DNA of 64,000 bases, from assembly GCF_007785775.2 (NCBI RefSeq), contig NZ_VNIK02000018.1:1-64000 (forward strand), in the 5' to 3' direction. Numbering within the stretch: position 1 is the first letter of the stretch; every line of letters starts with the position of its first letter. The notes under the pieces are model-generated. The model did not search any database. It worked only from the letters and a program-made list of their open reading frames with translations, and was not told the DNA's origin. This document shows, one piece after another, positions 8,267 through 15,265 of the stretch. Source of the stretch: Flagellimonas hadalis. GTDB lineage: Bacteria > Bacteroidota > Bacteroidia > Flavobacteriales > Flavobacteriaceae. Position numbers and translations under genes: made by a program.

Positions 8267-8939
8267 GAAGATCCTTATTGCAGAAGACGAGACCGAACTC
8301 CAGAAATCCATTGCCACCTATTTGGAAAGGGATGGCAATGTCTGTGAAATGGCTTCAGACTACCACGAGGCCCTCTATAAGATTGACCTCTATGAATATG
8401 ATCTGTTGGTCCTGGACATCAACCTGATCACCGGTAGTGGATTGGATATCCTAAAACTGTTGAAGCGCAACCGTTCGGAGACCCCGACCATCATCATCTC
8501 CGCCAACAATTCCTTGGACGATAAACTGGAAGGATTGGATCTGGGTGCCGATGACTATTTGACCAAACCCTTTCATTTGGCCGAACTCAATTCGAGGATA
8601 AAGGCGGTTTTGAGAAGGGGCAAGTTTGGGGGCAATGACCGTTTGGAGTTCCACGAGATTTCCATTGATACGCGCTCTAGGACCGCTTATGTCAATGAGC
8701 AAGCCCTTTCCTTGACCCGTAAGGAATTCGATCTCTTGCTTTTTTTTGTCACCAATAAGGGACGGGTGCTTTCCAAAGAGATCATCGCCGAACATTTATG
8801 GGGGGATCATAGCGATCTTGCGGATAATTTTGATTTTATTTATGTCCATATCAACAACCTGCGCAAAAAATTGACCGAAGCAGGGGCCAAGTATATCAAA
8901 ACGGCCTACGGAAGTGGGTATAAGTTCGTGGAAGAGTGA
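8265..8939 (+). CDS. OmpR/CusR-type two-component response regulator
   Basis: This 224-residue regulator has a receiver domain (1-115) with the acidic pocket E7-D8, the phospho-accepting Asp51 in DLLVLDIN and the conserved lysine in DYLTKPF. A winged-helix DNA-binding domain (about 125-224) contains SLTRKEFDLL, HLWGDHSD, YVHINNLRKKL and TAYGSGYKF. It belongs to the OmpR group that includes CusR and other metal-responsive regulators. It is complete and apparently functional. Its expected kinase partner, the next gene, is a broken chimera lacking an ATPase domain, so the regulator may be orphaned or driven by a kinase elsewhere. A 20-bp palindrome covers its start. Confidence 0.92.
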   Translation: MKILIAEDETELQKSIATYLERDGNVCEMASDYHEALYKIDLYEYDLLVLDINLITGSGLDILKLLKRNRSETPTIIISANNSLDDKLEGLDLGADDYLTKPFHLAELNSRIKAVLRRGKFGGNDRLEFHEISIDTRSRTAYVNEQALSLTRKEFDLLLFFVTNKGRVLSKEIIAEHLWGDHSDLADNFDFIYVHINNLRKKLTEAGAKYIKTAYGSGYKFVEE

Positions 8940-8942
8940 TCT

Positions 8943-10649
8943 ATGGGGGATACCTTGAAAAAAATACGATTGATCAGAAAGACCTCCAAAACTTTTTTGG
9001 GGATCAGTGCCCTGTTGATGTTGGTCAGTACGGTGGCCCTTTATTTCTATCTGAGGAACCTGCTCCAGTCTGAAGTGGAGGAAGAGCTCCGTTCGACAGA
9101 GGCACGGATCGAAAGTTCCCTGATCGAAAATCCGGAGCCTTTTCAATTGTCCCCGGTGGTCGAGATCCAAAAGGTATCCCGGTTGGGCAATGAGGTGCTA
9201 AAGGATACCATCATCTATGATCCCTCACAAGATGAAATGGAAGAGTTCAGGGAACTGTCCACCTTCTCCGCCATCAATGGTGAAAATTATAGGATCACGG
9301 TCCGCGCACTTGTGGTGGAATCGGAGAATATCCTGATCGCCGTGGTCATTTCCTATTTGGTGATCATCCTTTTGGTATTCCTGTTCCTGTTTTATGTGAA
9401 TCGTTCGAGGAACCAAAAACTGTGGACCCCTTTTTTCCACAACCTGGAGCAAATGAAACGGTTTTCGCTCAGCTCCGATGCTCCCATCGCCCTGATGGAC
9501 AGTGGAATCCTGGAGTTCTCCGAATTGAATTCAGAGATCAAGATCTTGACCAATAAGGTCCGTTCGGATTATCGGAACCTGAAACAATATACGGAGGATG
9601 TATCCCATGAGATGCAGACCCCCTTGGCCATTATACAGGCAAAGATCGAGAACGTGATCAATATGGAGGAACCATTGGACGACCAGCAGTTCGAACAACT
9701 CACTTCCATCCAAAGGGATATACAGCGACTCTCCCAAATGACCAAGCGCTTGACCTTGTTGACCAAGATCGAGAACAACCAGTTCGCCAATATCGAGCAA
9801 CTGGAAACCCAGATCCAAGGGGTGGTCATCAGTAGTATAATTGAAAGGGAGCAGGTAGTGAATATCCGGTTGGTATTTCCCGGCACCAACACCAATTCGG
9901 TTTCCGATATCCAACAAATGACCCTGCAATTGCCCAGTGGGGATATTGTACCCTTACAAAAAGTGGCGAAAATTGAAATAGGGAAGGGAGTGGCAGAGAT
10001 CAATCGGGAAAACCAAAAATCCATAGGGGTCGTTACGGCTCGCTTGAACAACAGGGACCTTGGGTCTACCTTGACCGATATCCGAAACAATCTGTCCACG
10101 AAGATCAGCCTTCCCCCGGGGTATCATATTGAATATGGAGGGGAATACCAGCAACAACAACAGGCTTTTAAGGAATTGATGCTCATTTTGATTGCCGCGG
10201 TACTGTTGGTCTTTACCGTCATATTGTTTCTGTTCAGAAAGATCAAGATTGCTCTTGCCATCATATTCATTGCCATTTTAGGGGTTGCAGGTTGTCTGTT
10301 GAGTCTATTATTGACAGGAACACCTTTGAATGTAGGAAGTTACACAGGTATCATTATGATAGTTGGGATTATCGGGGAGAATGCCATTTTTACCTATCAA
10401 CAGTACCAAGAATGTGATGTTTCGTTATCACACCCACAAAAGATCGAATATTCCATAGCGCAACGATTGCGGCCCAAATTAATGACAGCCACTGCCGCAA
10501 TCATGGCCTTGATCCCCTTGGCCCTGGGTATCGGAGCAGGGGCCCAGTTGCACCAGCCCTTGGCGATTGCCGTCATCGGAGGGTTGGTCTTCGCATTGCC
10601 ATTGTTATTGGTGGTACTTCCAATTATACTTAAATTGTTGAAGGAGTAA
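8943..10649 (+). CDS. In-frame chimera: histidine-kinase N-terminal half fused to RND efflux pump C-terminal half
   Basis: Residues 1-285 are a sensor kinase: transmembrane helices at about 18-37 and 130-151, a periplasmic sensor between them, then a HisKA dimerisation helix with phospho-acceptor His222 in DVSHEMQTPLAI and LLTKIENNQF. Where the HATPase domain should begin, the sequence switches at about residues 284-290 (near base 9800) to the porter and second transmembrane half of a CzcA/AcrB-type pump. This half contains VPLQKVAKIEIGKG, PPGYHIEYGGEY, a run of helices and RLRPKLMTATAAIMALIPLA. Neither half can do its normal job: the kinase has no ATP site and the pump lacks its first half. 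It looks like a deletion fusing two ORFs while keeping frame. The pump half does not resemble the CusA encoded at 54131, so it came from another pump. Confidence 0.8.
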   Translation: MGDTLKKIRLIRKTSKTFLGISALLMLVSTVALYFYLRNLLQSEVEEELRSTEARIESSLIENPEPFQLSPVVEIQKVSRLGNEVLKDTIIYDPSQDEMEEFRELSTFSAINGENYRITVRALVVESENILIAVVISYLVIILLVFLFLFYVNRSRNQKLWTPFFHNLEQMKRFSLSSDAPIALMDSGILEFSELNSEIKILTNKVRSDYRNLKQYTEDVSHEMQTPLAIIQAKIENVINMEEPLDDQQFEQLTSIQRDIQRLSQMTKRLTLLTKIENNQFANIEQLETQIQGVVISSIIEREQVVNIRLVFPGTNTNSVSDIQQMTLQLPSGDIVPLQKVAKIEIGKGVAEINRENQKSIGVVTARLNNRDLGSTLTDIRNNLSTKISLPPGYHIEYGGEYQQQQQAFKELMLILIAAVLLVFTVILFLFRKIKIALAIIFIAILGVAGCLLSLLLTGTPLNVGSYTGIIMIVGIIGENAIFTYQQYQECDVSLSHPQKIEYSIAQRLRPKLMTATAAIMALIPLALGIGAGAQLHQPLAIAVIGGLVFALPLLLVVLPIILKLLKE

Positions 10650-10663
10650 AAACAATTTAAAAG

Positions 10664-10915
10664 ATGCCATTGATTGGAATTGCTTTGTCAGGAGGAGGTG
10701 CAAGGGGAGCTGCCCATATAGGGGTCCTTCAGGCCCTTAACGACCACGGGATATTTCCGGAAGATGTTTCCGGATCCAGTGCGGGAAGTATCATCGCGGC
10801 ATTGTACTGGTTTGGATATACCCCGTTGGAGATTCTAGACCTGTCGCACAAAAAGGAGTTTTTGAAGATCTTTAAATTGGGAATCTTCAATAAGAGATTC
10901 ACTTTACTGAAGTAA
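10664..10915 (+). pseudogene. Truncated patatin-like phospholipase
   Basis: The 83-residue product has the N-terminal hallmarks of bacterial patatins: the glycine-rich oxyanion segment [17 protein letters not shown] (residues 9-25) and the nucleophile elbow GSSAG with Ser39. Intact enzymes of this type are about 250 residues or longer and need a distal Asp (DGG/DGA motif). Here the frame stops soon after [14 protein letters not shown], so the catalytic dyad is incomplete. It starts 14 bases after the chimera. Loss of its 3' part at the same place where AT content rises suggests a recombination breakpoint near 10910. Confidence 0.7.
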
Positions 10916-10922
10916 CACAAAT

Positions 10923-11696
10923 ATGATTTATGTTTTTGTATTAATAGTTATTCTTCTATTTTTTGTTTATAACTATAGAAAGTCGCAACGGCGTAAACCT
11001 CGGCCTTTTCCTGGTCACTGGCATGAGCTGGCAATGGCTTATGTGGTTTACTACCGAAATCTTCCTGGAAACAAGCAAATGCTATTTCAACGCAGAATGA
11101 TGGAATTTCTAAGTGAAGTCTACATTGAAGGTGTGCGATTGGAATTACAAGATCTTGATAAGGTTTTGATTGCGGCAAGTGCAATTATACCTGTTTTTGG
11201 ATTTGAAGAGTGGCATTATACCAATTTAAGTGGAATCTTGTTATATCCCGATTACTTCAATGCGGACATGCAATTCAATGGTAAGGCAAAAACACGGAAT
11301 ATTGGTGGAATTGTTGGTAACGGACGTTTTGAAAAACAGATGATATTATCAAAAAAGGCATTATACCATGGTTTTGTGAACCAAAGTGATAAAAGCAATA
11401 CCGGCATACACGAATTTGTACACCTTTTAGATAAGCTTGATGATTTTGCAGATGGTATTCCGGAAAGATTATTAGAGCATCAATATACCATACCTTGGAT
11501 AAATTTGATCCATAAGGAAATGGAAGCGATAAACAGTGACCATTCTGATATTCGAAAATATGGTGGAACAAACGCTGTTGAATTTTTTGCAGTTGCTTCA
11601 GAGTATTTTTTTGAACGTCCAGATTTACTCAAAAAAAAACATCCAGAACTTTATAACATGTTGGTTGTGTGCTTTATGCAGAATCCTGAGGCCTGA
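10923..11696 (+). CDS. mtfA: MtfA-type zinc peptidase (M90 family)
   Basis: This 257-residue protein has an N-terminal transmembrane segment (2-17) and a zinc-binding HEFVH (His163, Glu164, His167) in GIHEFVHLLDKLDD. A downstream glutamate in NAVEFFAVASEYFFERPDLL is the probable third ligand. This is the MtfA/DUF980 pattern. E. coli MtfA interacts with the Mlc repressor and has aminopeptidase activity; no Mlc is evident here, so the substrate is unknown. The gene is clearly AT-richer than everything before it and follows a truncated patatin with an eight-base gap, so it probably belongs to a different DNA block. Length is normal, so it is likely functional. Confidence 0.85.
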   Translation: MIYVFVLIVILLFFVYNYRKSQRRKPRPFPGHWHELAMAYVVYYRNLPGNKQMLFQRRMMEFLSEVYIEGVRLELQDLDKVLIAASAIIPVFGFEEWHYTNLSGILLYPDYFNADMQFNGKAKTRNIGGIVGNGRFEKQMILSKKALYHGFVNQSDKSNTGIHEFVHLLDKLDDFADGIPERLLEHQYTIPWINLIHKEMEAINSDHSDIRKYGGTNAVEFFAVASEYFFERPDLLKKKHPELYNMLVVCFMQNPEA

Positions 11697-11862
11697 ATTC
11701 ATAATTGAATTATATCATTTGCAATTGATCAATTTTAAAAGCTGATTCGTAGATGCCCCAATCTTTTTATGCTTACCTCCCAAACCAGGATCGTTTAATA
11801 GTATAATAACCTTAATTTTAAGCAGCAAGGGCAAATGTGATTAACAGTTAAGAGTGATTTCT

Positions 11863-12033
11863 CTAAATTTTGCGTGAATTTGGGTTCTGTTTGTGGTTAT
11901 GAATCCTTTCAGGAGATAATAGGTCAGATTTGGTGTCGGGATCCAATATAATGTTCCGATCTATTGCTTTAGGGTCATTAAAATGTCCCAGAATGGTTTT
12001 GCCACAATACGCCGTGAGCTTAATTTTCTTCAA
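11863..12033 (-). CDS. Possible small ORF, 56 residues, TTG start
   Basis: On the minus strand a frame runs from TTG at 12033 to TAG at 11863. It encodes a lysine/asparagine-rich peptide with the segments KKIKLTAYCGKTILGHFND and LDPDTKSDLLSPERI. The residue pattern is less random than most shadows of AT-rich DNA. Two stop codons sit directly before the TTG, so it cannot extend upstream. I do not recognise it; it could be the 3' remnant of a decayed gene. Confidence 0.25.
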   Translation of the reverse strand: MKKIKLTAYCGKTILGHFNDPKAIDRNIILDPDTKSDLLSPERIHNHKQNPNSRKI

Positions 12034-12156
12034 TTATTAGATTAGAGATTACTTAGACCTTAAAAATCGTATTCCAATTTTAAACGAATTTTGGCCTTGT
12101 TTAATTTTTTTTAACCACGTTAAAATCTTTTCGTTTCTCATTTCGGAATCCTATGA

Positions 12157-12181
12157 TTCAAAAAGATGGTCTCTTTTTGAA
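12157..12181. terminator. Candidate hairpin downstream of the minus-strand block
   Basis: TTCAAAAAGA, five-base loop, TCTTTTTGAA form a perfect 10-bp stem about 10 bases beyond the stop of the last minus-strand gene. The stem is AT-rich and not followed by a clean T-run on the minus strand, so it is only a weak terminator candidate. It could serve both converging operons. Confidence 0.35.
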
Positions 12182-12190
12182 ATCTATCTT

Positions 12191-12643
12191 TTATTTTTTT
12201 CTTCTTTTACCCGACATTTCTAGTATTTTGATTTGAAAGACGACTGGAATGCCATTAGCAGATGATTTACTGGAAAATTCATTGATGAACCCTACCTCTC
12301 TGTTTTCTTTTCTACGGATAATGTCCTTCACGCCTTCGGTGAATAGATGTAATTTTTGTTTGGCACTACTGCCTCGAATTTCTTCGAATGTACCTTGTAA
12401 CATGACCGATTCCCAATTGGATATGGATTGCACTTGTTCGACTTGAACGGCAACCGATTTGTTGGCTCGCATCGCATCGATTTTATGGCCTTCCGAGGTA
12501 TAGCTAATGATCGTATTGTCCGTAGGGTCAAAATAATAGGTAAAGGGAATCACATGGGGCTTCCCTTGCCATAGATAGGCCAAGTGGCCGAGGTAATTGT
12601 TCCTGAGTATGCGTTCGATCGCGTTTGGTGTTAAATCTGTCAT
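12191..12643 (-). CDS. Pyridoxamine 5'-phosphate oxidase-fold (split-barrel flavin) protein
   Basis: This 150-residue protein fits the PNPOx-like split-barrel family. The N-terminal helix LTPNAIERILRNNYLGHLA is followed by a strand with GKPHVIPFTYYF, then SYTSEGHKIDAMRANKSVAVQVE and WESVMLQGTFEEI. These segments usually contribute to binding FMN, F420 or heme. Such proteins are common among low-oxygen or stress regulons, including some in the mycobacterial DosR set. The substrate cannot be deduced. It is the last gene of the long minus-strand block, 179 bases from the upstream phospholipase D-like gene, so it may have its own promoter. The C-terminus is very basic (KRRKK). Confidence 0.8.
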   Translation of the reverse strand: MTDLTPNAIERILRNNYLGHLAYLWQGKPHVIPFTYYFDPTDNTIISYTSEGHKIDAMRANKSVAVQVEQVQSISNWESVMLQGTFEEIRGSSAKQKLHLFTEGVKDIIRRKENREVGFINEFSSKSSANGIPVVFQIKILEMSGKRRKK

Positions 12644-12821
12644 TATTAATGTATTTCAATATTACTAATCGTTTTATATGTATGGTGCCTAGCGCAGTTA
12701 CAGTTTGCATTCCGCCACTGATTGTATATTTCCTTATTTTAGGTTCTTGTGCCGTATGGTTTGCTGCTCGGGTCGTAAAGACAGATAAACGAGCCCAACC
12801 ATTTAACCACTTGCCAACATA

Positions 12822-14003
12822 TTATAACCTATAATTTTTCAAAAACCTTAAATGCGGAAGAAAGGTCAGAAAAAGCATAATCGTTCGTACCATTTGGTAA
12901 GAAATCCAATTACCCAACTTATTGAGTATACCGTCTCTTTGTCTTAGACTCCCCTTTGTAATTTCGCTACACTCGCTTATAACCATTTCAAATCCAGCCC
13001 GAAGGTTTTCGGCAAATTCCACAGAGTGAACCTCTACGTTCATTTCAATGCTGCCATAGCAACTAAGACTGTTCAAGTTAAATGAACCTACGGTAGACCA
13101 TTTGTTATCAACCACCGCAGCTTTACCGTGTACTACGGATCTGTTCCATTCAAAAATTCTCATATGATGGTCCAAAAAGGAGGAGTACAAATGTTCGGTT
13201 GCCCGCCGCACCAACGGCACATCGCTAATACCCGCTAAGATCACCGTTGTTCTTATTCCTCTTCTACAGGCCTTTTTCAAAGCCTTTGCCAATCTGCTTC
13301 CAGGCAAAAAATACGAGCCCACGATTACTATTTCCTTTTCGGCATGAATGAAGGCGTTCGTGTAGGCATCACAGACTTCCGTTTTTTGCTGTAGCCAGTC
13401 GTTTTGTAAAATACCCACGAGTGCACTACCGGCCGAATGTAAAACTGGTGGTATTTTTTTTGAACTCCCTTTTTTGAAAAAATAATCGCTACACAATATT
13501 TGTAGATTCTTGGCTGCCGGGCAGTTCAACTGAACGGCATAGTCCAACCAAGGTTCCGAACCTGTCGTTCCGTGGTATTTATCGGCAATATTGATTCCGC
13601 CTATCAATGCCATTTTTTCATCGGCGACCACAATTTTATGGTGCATCCGCCTGCCGATATAAAAATTGTTCAGAGAGAATAAAGGTGAAAAAAAACGAAG
13701 TAAAATACCATGCTGCACCAAATCCTGGGCAAAACTATTGGGTAATGCAGCGCTACCATAGGCGTCCAATAAGACATATACCTTTACCTTTCGTTGAGCG
13801 GCTTTCTTCAAACAGGAGGCTATACGGTTTCCCGTATCATCGTTTTCAAAAATATAGGTCTGTATATGGATTTCTTTTTCTGCCTTATCGATTAACTTTT
13901 CCAGCCTTAAAAAATAGTCTTCTCCCGAACGAACCAATTCAACATATTTCGAATTGTCAGCAGCATTTTGAAGTGCTGTTTTACTACATTTTCTATGATC
14001 CAT
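12822..14003 (-). CDS. Phospholipase D-like / cardiolipin synthase-type protein
   Basis: This 393-residue protein has two HKD motifs: HHKIVVADEKMALIGG in the first half and VHGKAAVVDNKWSTVGSFNLN in the second. These form the single active site of phospholipase D/cardiolipin synthase enzymes. It lacks the N-terminal transmembrane pair of classical Cls. The amphipathic or hydrophobic tail (YQMVRTIMLFLTFLPHLRFL) may bind the membrane. It resembles ClsB-like enzymes, which make cardiolipin or related phospholipids. A PLD-type nuclease is less likely because of the two-HKD single-chain layout. It lies two bases downstream of the MFS gene and is probably cotranscribed. Confidence 0.85.
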   Translation of the reverse strand: MDHRKCSKTALQNAADNSKYVELVRSGEDYFLRLEKLIDKAEKEIHIQTYIFENDDTGNRIASCLKKAAQRKVKVYVLLDAYGSAALPNSFAQDLVQHGILLRFFSPLFSLNNFYIGRRMHHKIVVADEKMALIGGINIADKYHGTTGSEPWLDYAVQLNCPAAKNLQILCSDYFFKKGSSKKIPPVLHSAGSALVGILQNDWLQQKTEVCDAYTNAFIHAEKEIVIVGSYFLPGSRLAKALKKACRRGIRTTVILAGISDVPLVRRATEHLYSSFLDHHMRIFEWNRSVVHGKAAVVDNKWSTVGSFNLNSLSCYGSIEMNVEVHSVEFAENLRAGFEMVISECSEITKGSLRQRDGILNKLGNWISYQMVRTIMLFLTFLPHLRFLKNYRL

Positions 14004-14005
14004 CC

Positions 14006-15265
14006 CTATAGTTTTTTATGCTGGTCAGCCAATAAGGGCGCGTCAATCCCTTTATTTGGTCGCTTCAAAAAGTAAACCAGTCCCATAGCACCAAAAATGG
14101 TTGCACCGGCAATAATAAAAGGGTAATAAAACCCACCAGCTATCAGCCAAGTCCCCAATACCGGGCCCAAAATCTGTCCGATGCTGTTCGTGGAACTTTG
14201 AATGGATATATTCCTTCCCGTATTATCCCGGGAAATCAAAGAAACTGCCGAAAGCAGGTTTGGTGTCACCATGGCTCCCCCAGCTGCGAAAATTAATATG
14301 GTACCATAAATGAATAGTTCACCGCTCACAAAGGGGAAGACAATTAACGAAACACCGGATATTAATAACCCTAATGTTATTTGCTGTTTTGAGGTCAGCA
14401 TTTTTTCGCCATAGGTCGCGAACACAGGCTGCAAAACGGCCATTGCAGAACCACAGAGCATAAAACCGATACCCACCTGATTGGTTGTAAATGCCAACTC
14501 ATCCTTCCCATAAATTGAAAACACGGTCTCGAACAAGGTAACCACAAACTGTATCGCAAAGGATAGGAGCAACAAAATGATAAAATAGTTACTCAGGGAA
14601 AAACTGAATTTGACCGCCTCAGAAACAATACGTTTTTTTATTTCGGTATTCTTCAGCCATTTTATGATTATCAGTAATACCACAAAGCCCAAAAGAGCGG
14701 CCAAAATAAAGGGAACCGAAAAACGGTCTAAGTGGAACACCCCAAAAGAGTATGTATAATGTAGGTTCGTTTGCGACAGAAATCCCCCCAGAACAGGGCC
14801 AAATATCACCCCGGAACTGATAGCGACCCCAGACCAGGCCATTATTTTGGTCCTTCGCTTTTCAGAGGTAATATCACTTAAATAGGCATTACTGACCGGA
14901 ATGACCGCTGACGTAAAGATGCCCCCTATGATACGGCCTATATATAGCATCGACAGAGAAGTGGCAAGACCGGTTAGCAAGTTCATCACGACAAAACCTA
15001 CAAGCCCTAATAGTATTATAGGTTTACGGCCGTGTTTATCGGAAAGCTTGCCCCAGACGATAACGAACAAGAGCTGGAACAACGGATAAATACTGGTCAA
15101 CATTCCGATATGGAAGTTGATAAGGTCCGTATCCAGATTGTCTTTTAAAGCCAGCCTTTCGGTATAATATGGGAGGGTAGGCAATAAAATGCCGTAGCCC
15201 AACATCACTACGAACAAACTCAATAAAACTAGGAATATTCTACCGAGTTTTTCTTTCCTGTTCAT
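14006..15265 (-). CDS. Major facilitator superfamily transporter
   Basis: This 419-residue protein has about twelve hydrophobic helices. The loop between helices 2 and 3 carries the MFS signature GKLSDKHGRKPIILLGL, and LYIGRIIGGIFTSAVIPVSNAYLSD follows. The family resembles TetA/multidrug antiporters of the drug:H+ type, so an exporter is likely; the substrate is unknown. I place the start at 15265, where ATG overlaps the stop of the CopB ATPase as ATGA. The longer frame into that gene is spurious. Coupling to a metal ATPase might hint at metal or thiol export, but that is inference. Confidence 0.85.
   Translation of the reverse strand: MNRKEKLGRIFLVLLSLFVVMLGYGILLPTLPYYTERLALKDNLDTDLINFHIGMLTSIYPLFQLLFVIVWGKLSDKHGRKPIILLGLVGFVVMNLLTGLATSLSMLYIGRIIGGIFTSAVIPVSNAYLSDITSEKRRTKIMAWSGVAISSGVIFGPVLGGFLSQTNLHYTYSFGVFHLDRFSVPFILAALLGFVVLLIIIKWLKNTEIKKRIVSEAVKFSFSLSNYFIILLLLSFAIQFVVTLFETVFSIYGKDELAFTTNQVGIGFMLCGSAMAVLQPVFATYGEKMLTSKQQITLGLLISGVSLIVFPFVSGELFIYGTILIFAAGGAMVTPNLLSAVSLISRDNTGRNISIQSSTNSIGQILGPVLGTWLIAGGFYYPFIIAGATIFGAMGLVYFLKRPNKGIDAPLLADQHKKL

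Larger units (their letters stand above)
11697..12190. other. AT-rich convergent intergenic region
   Basis: Nearly 500 bases between convergent genes. I see one possible short minus-strand ORF (11863-12033, listed separately), a 12-bp palindrome AATTGATCAATT at 11723-11734 just after the peptidase stop, and an AT-rich hairpin (12157-12181). Nothing else recognisable. It marks the switch from plus-strand to minus-strand genes. Confidence 0.5.
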
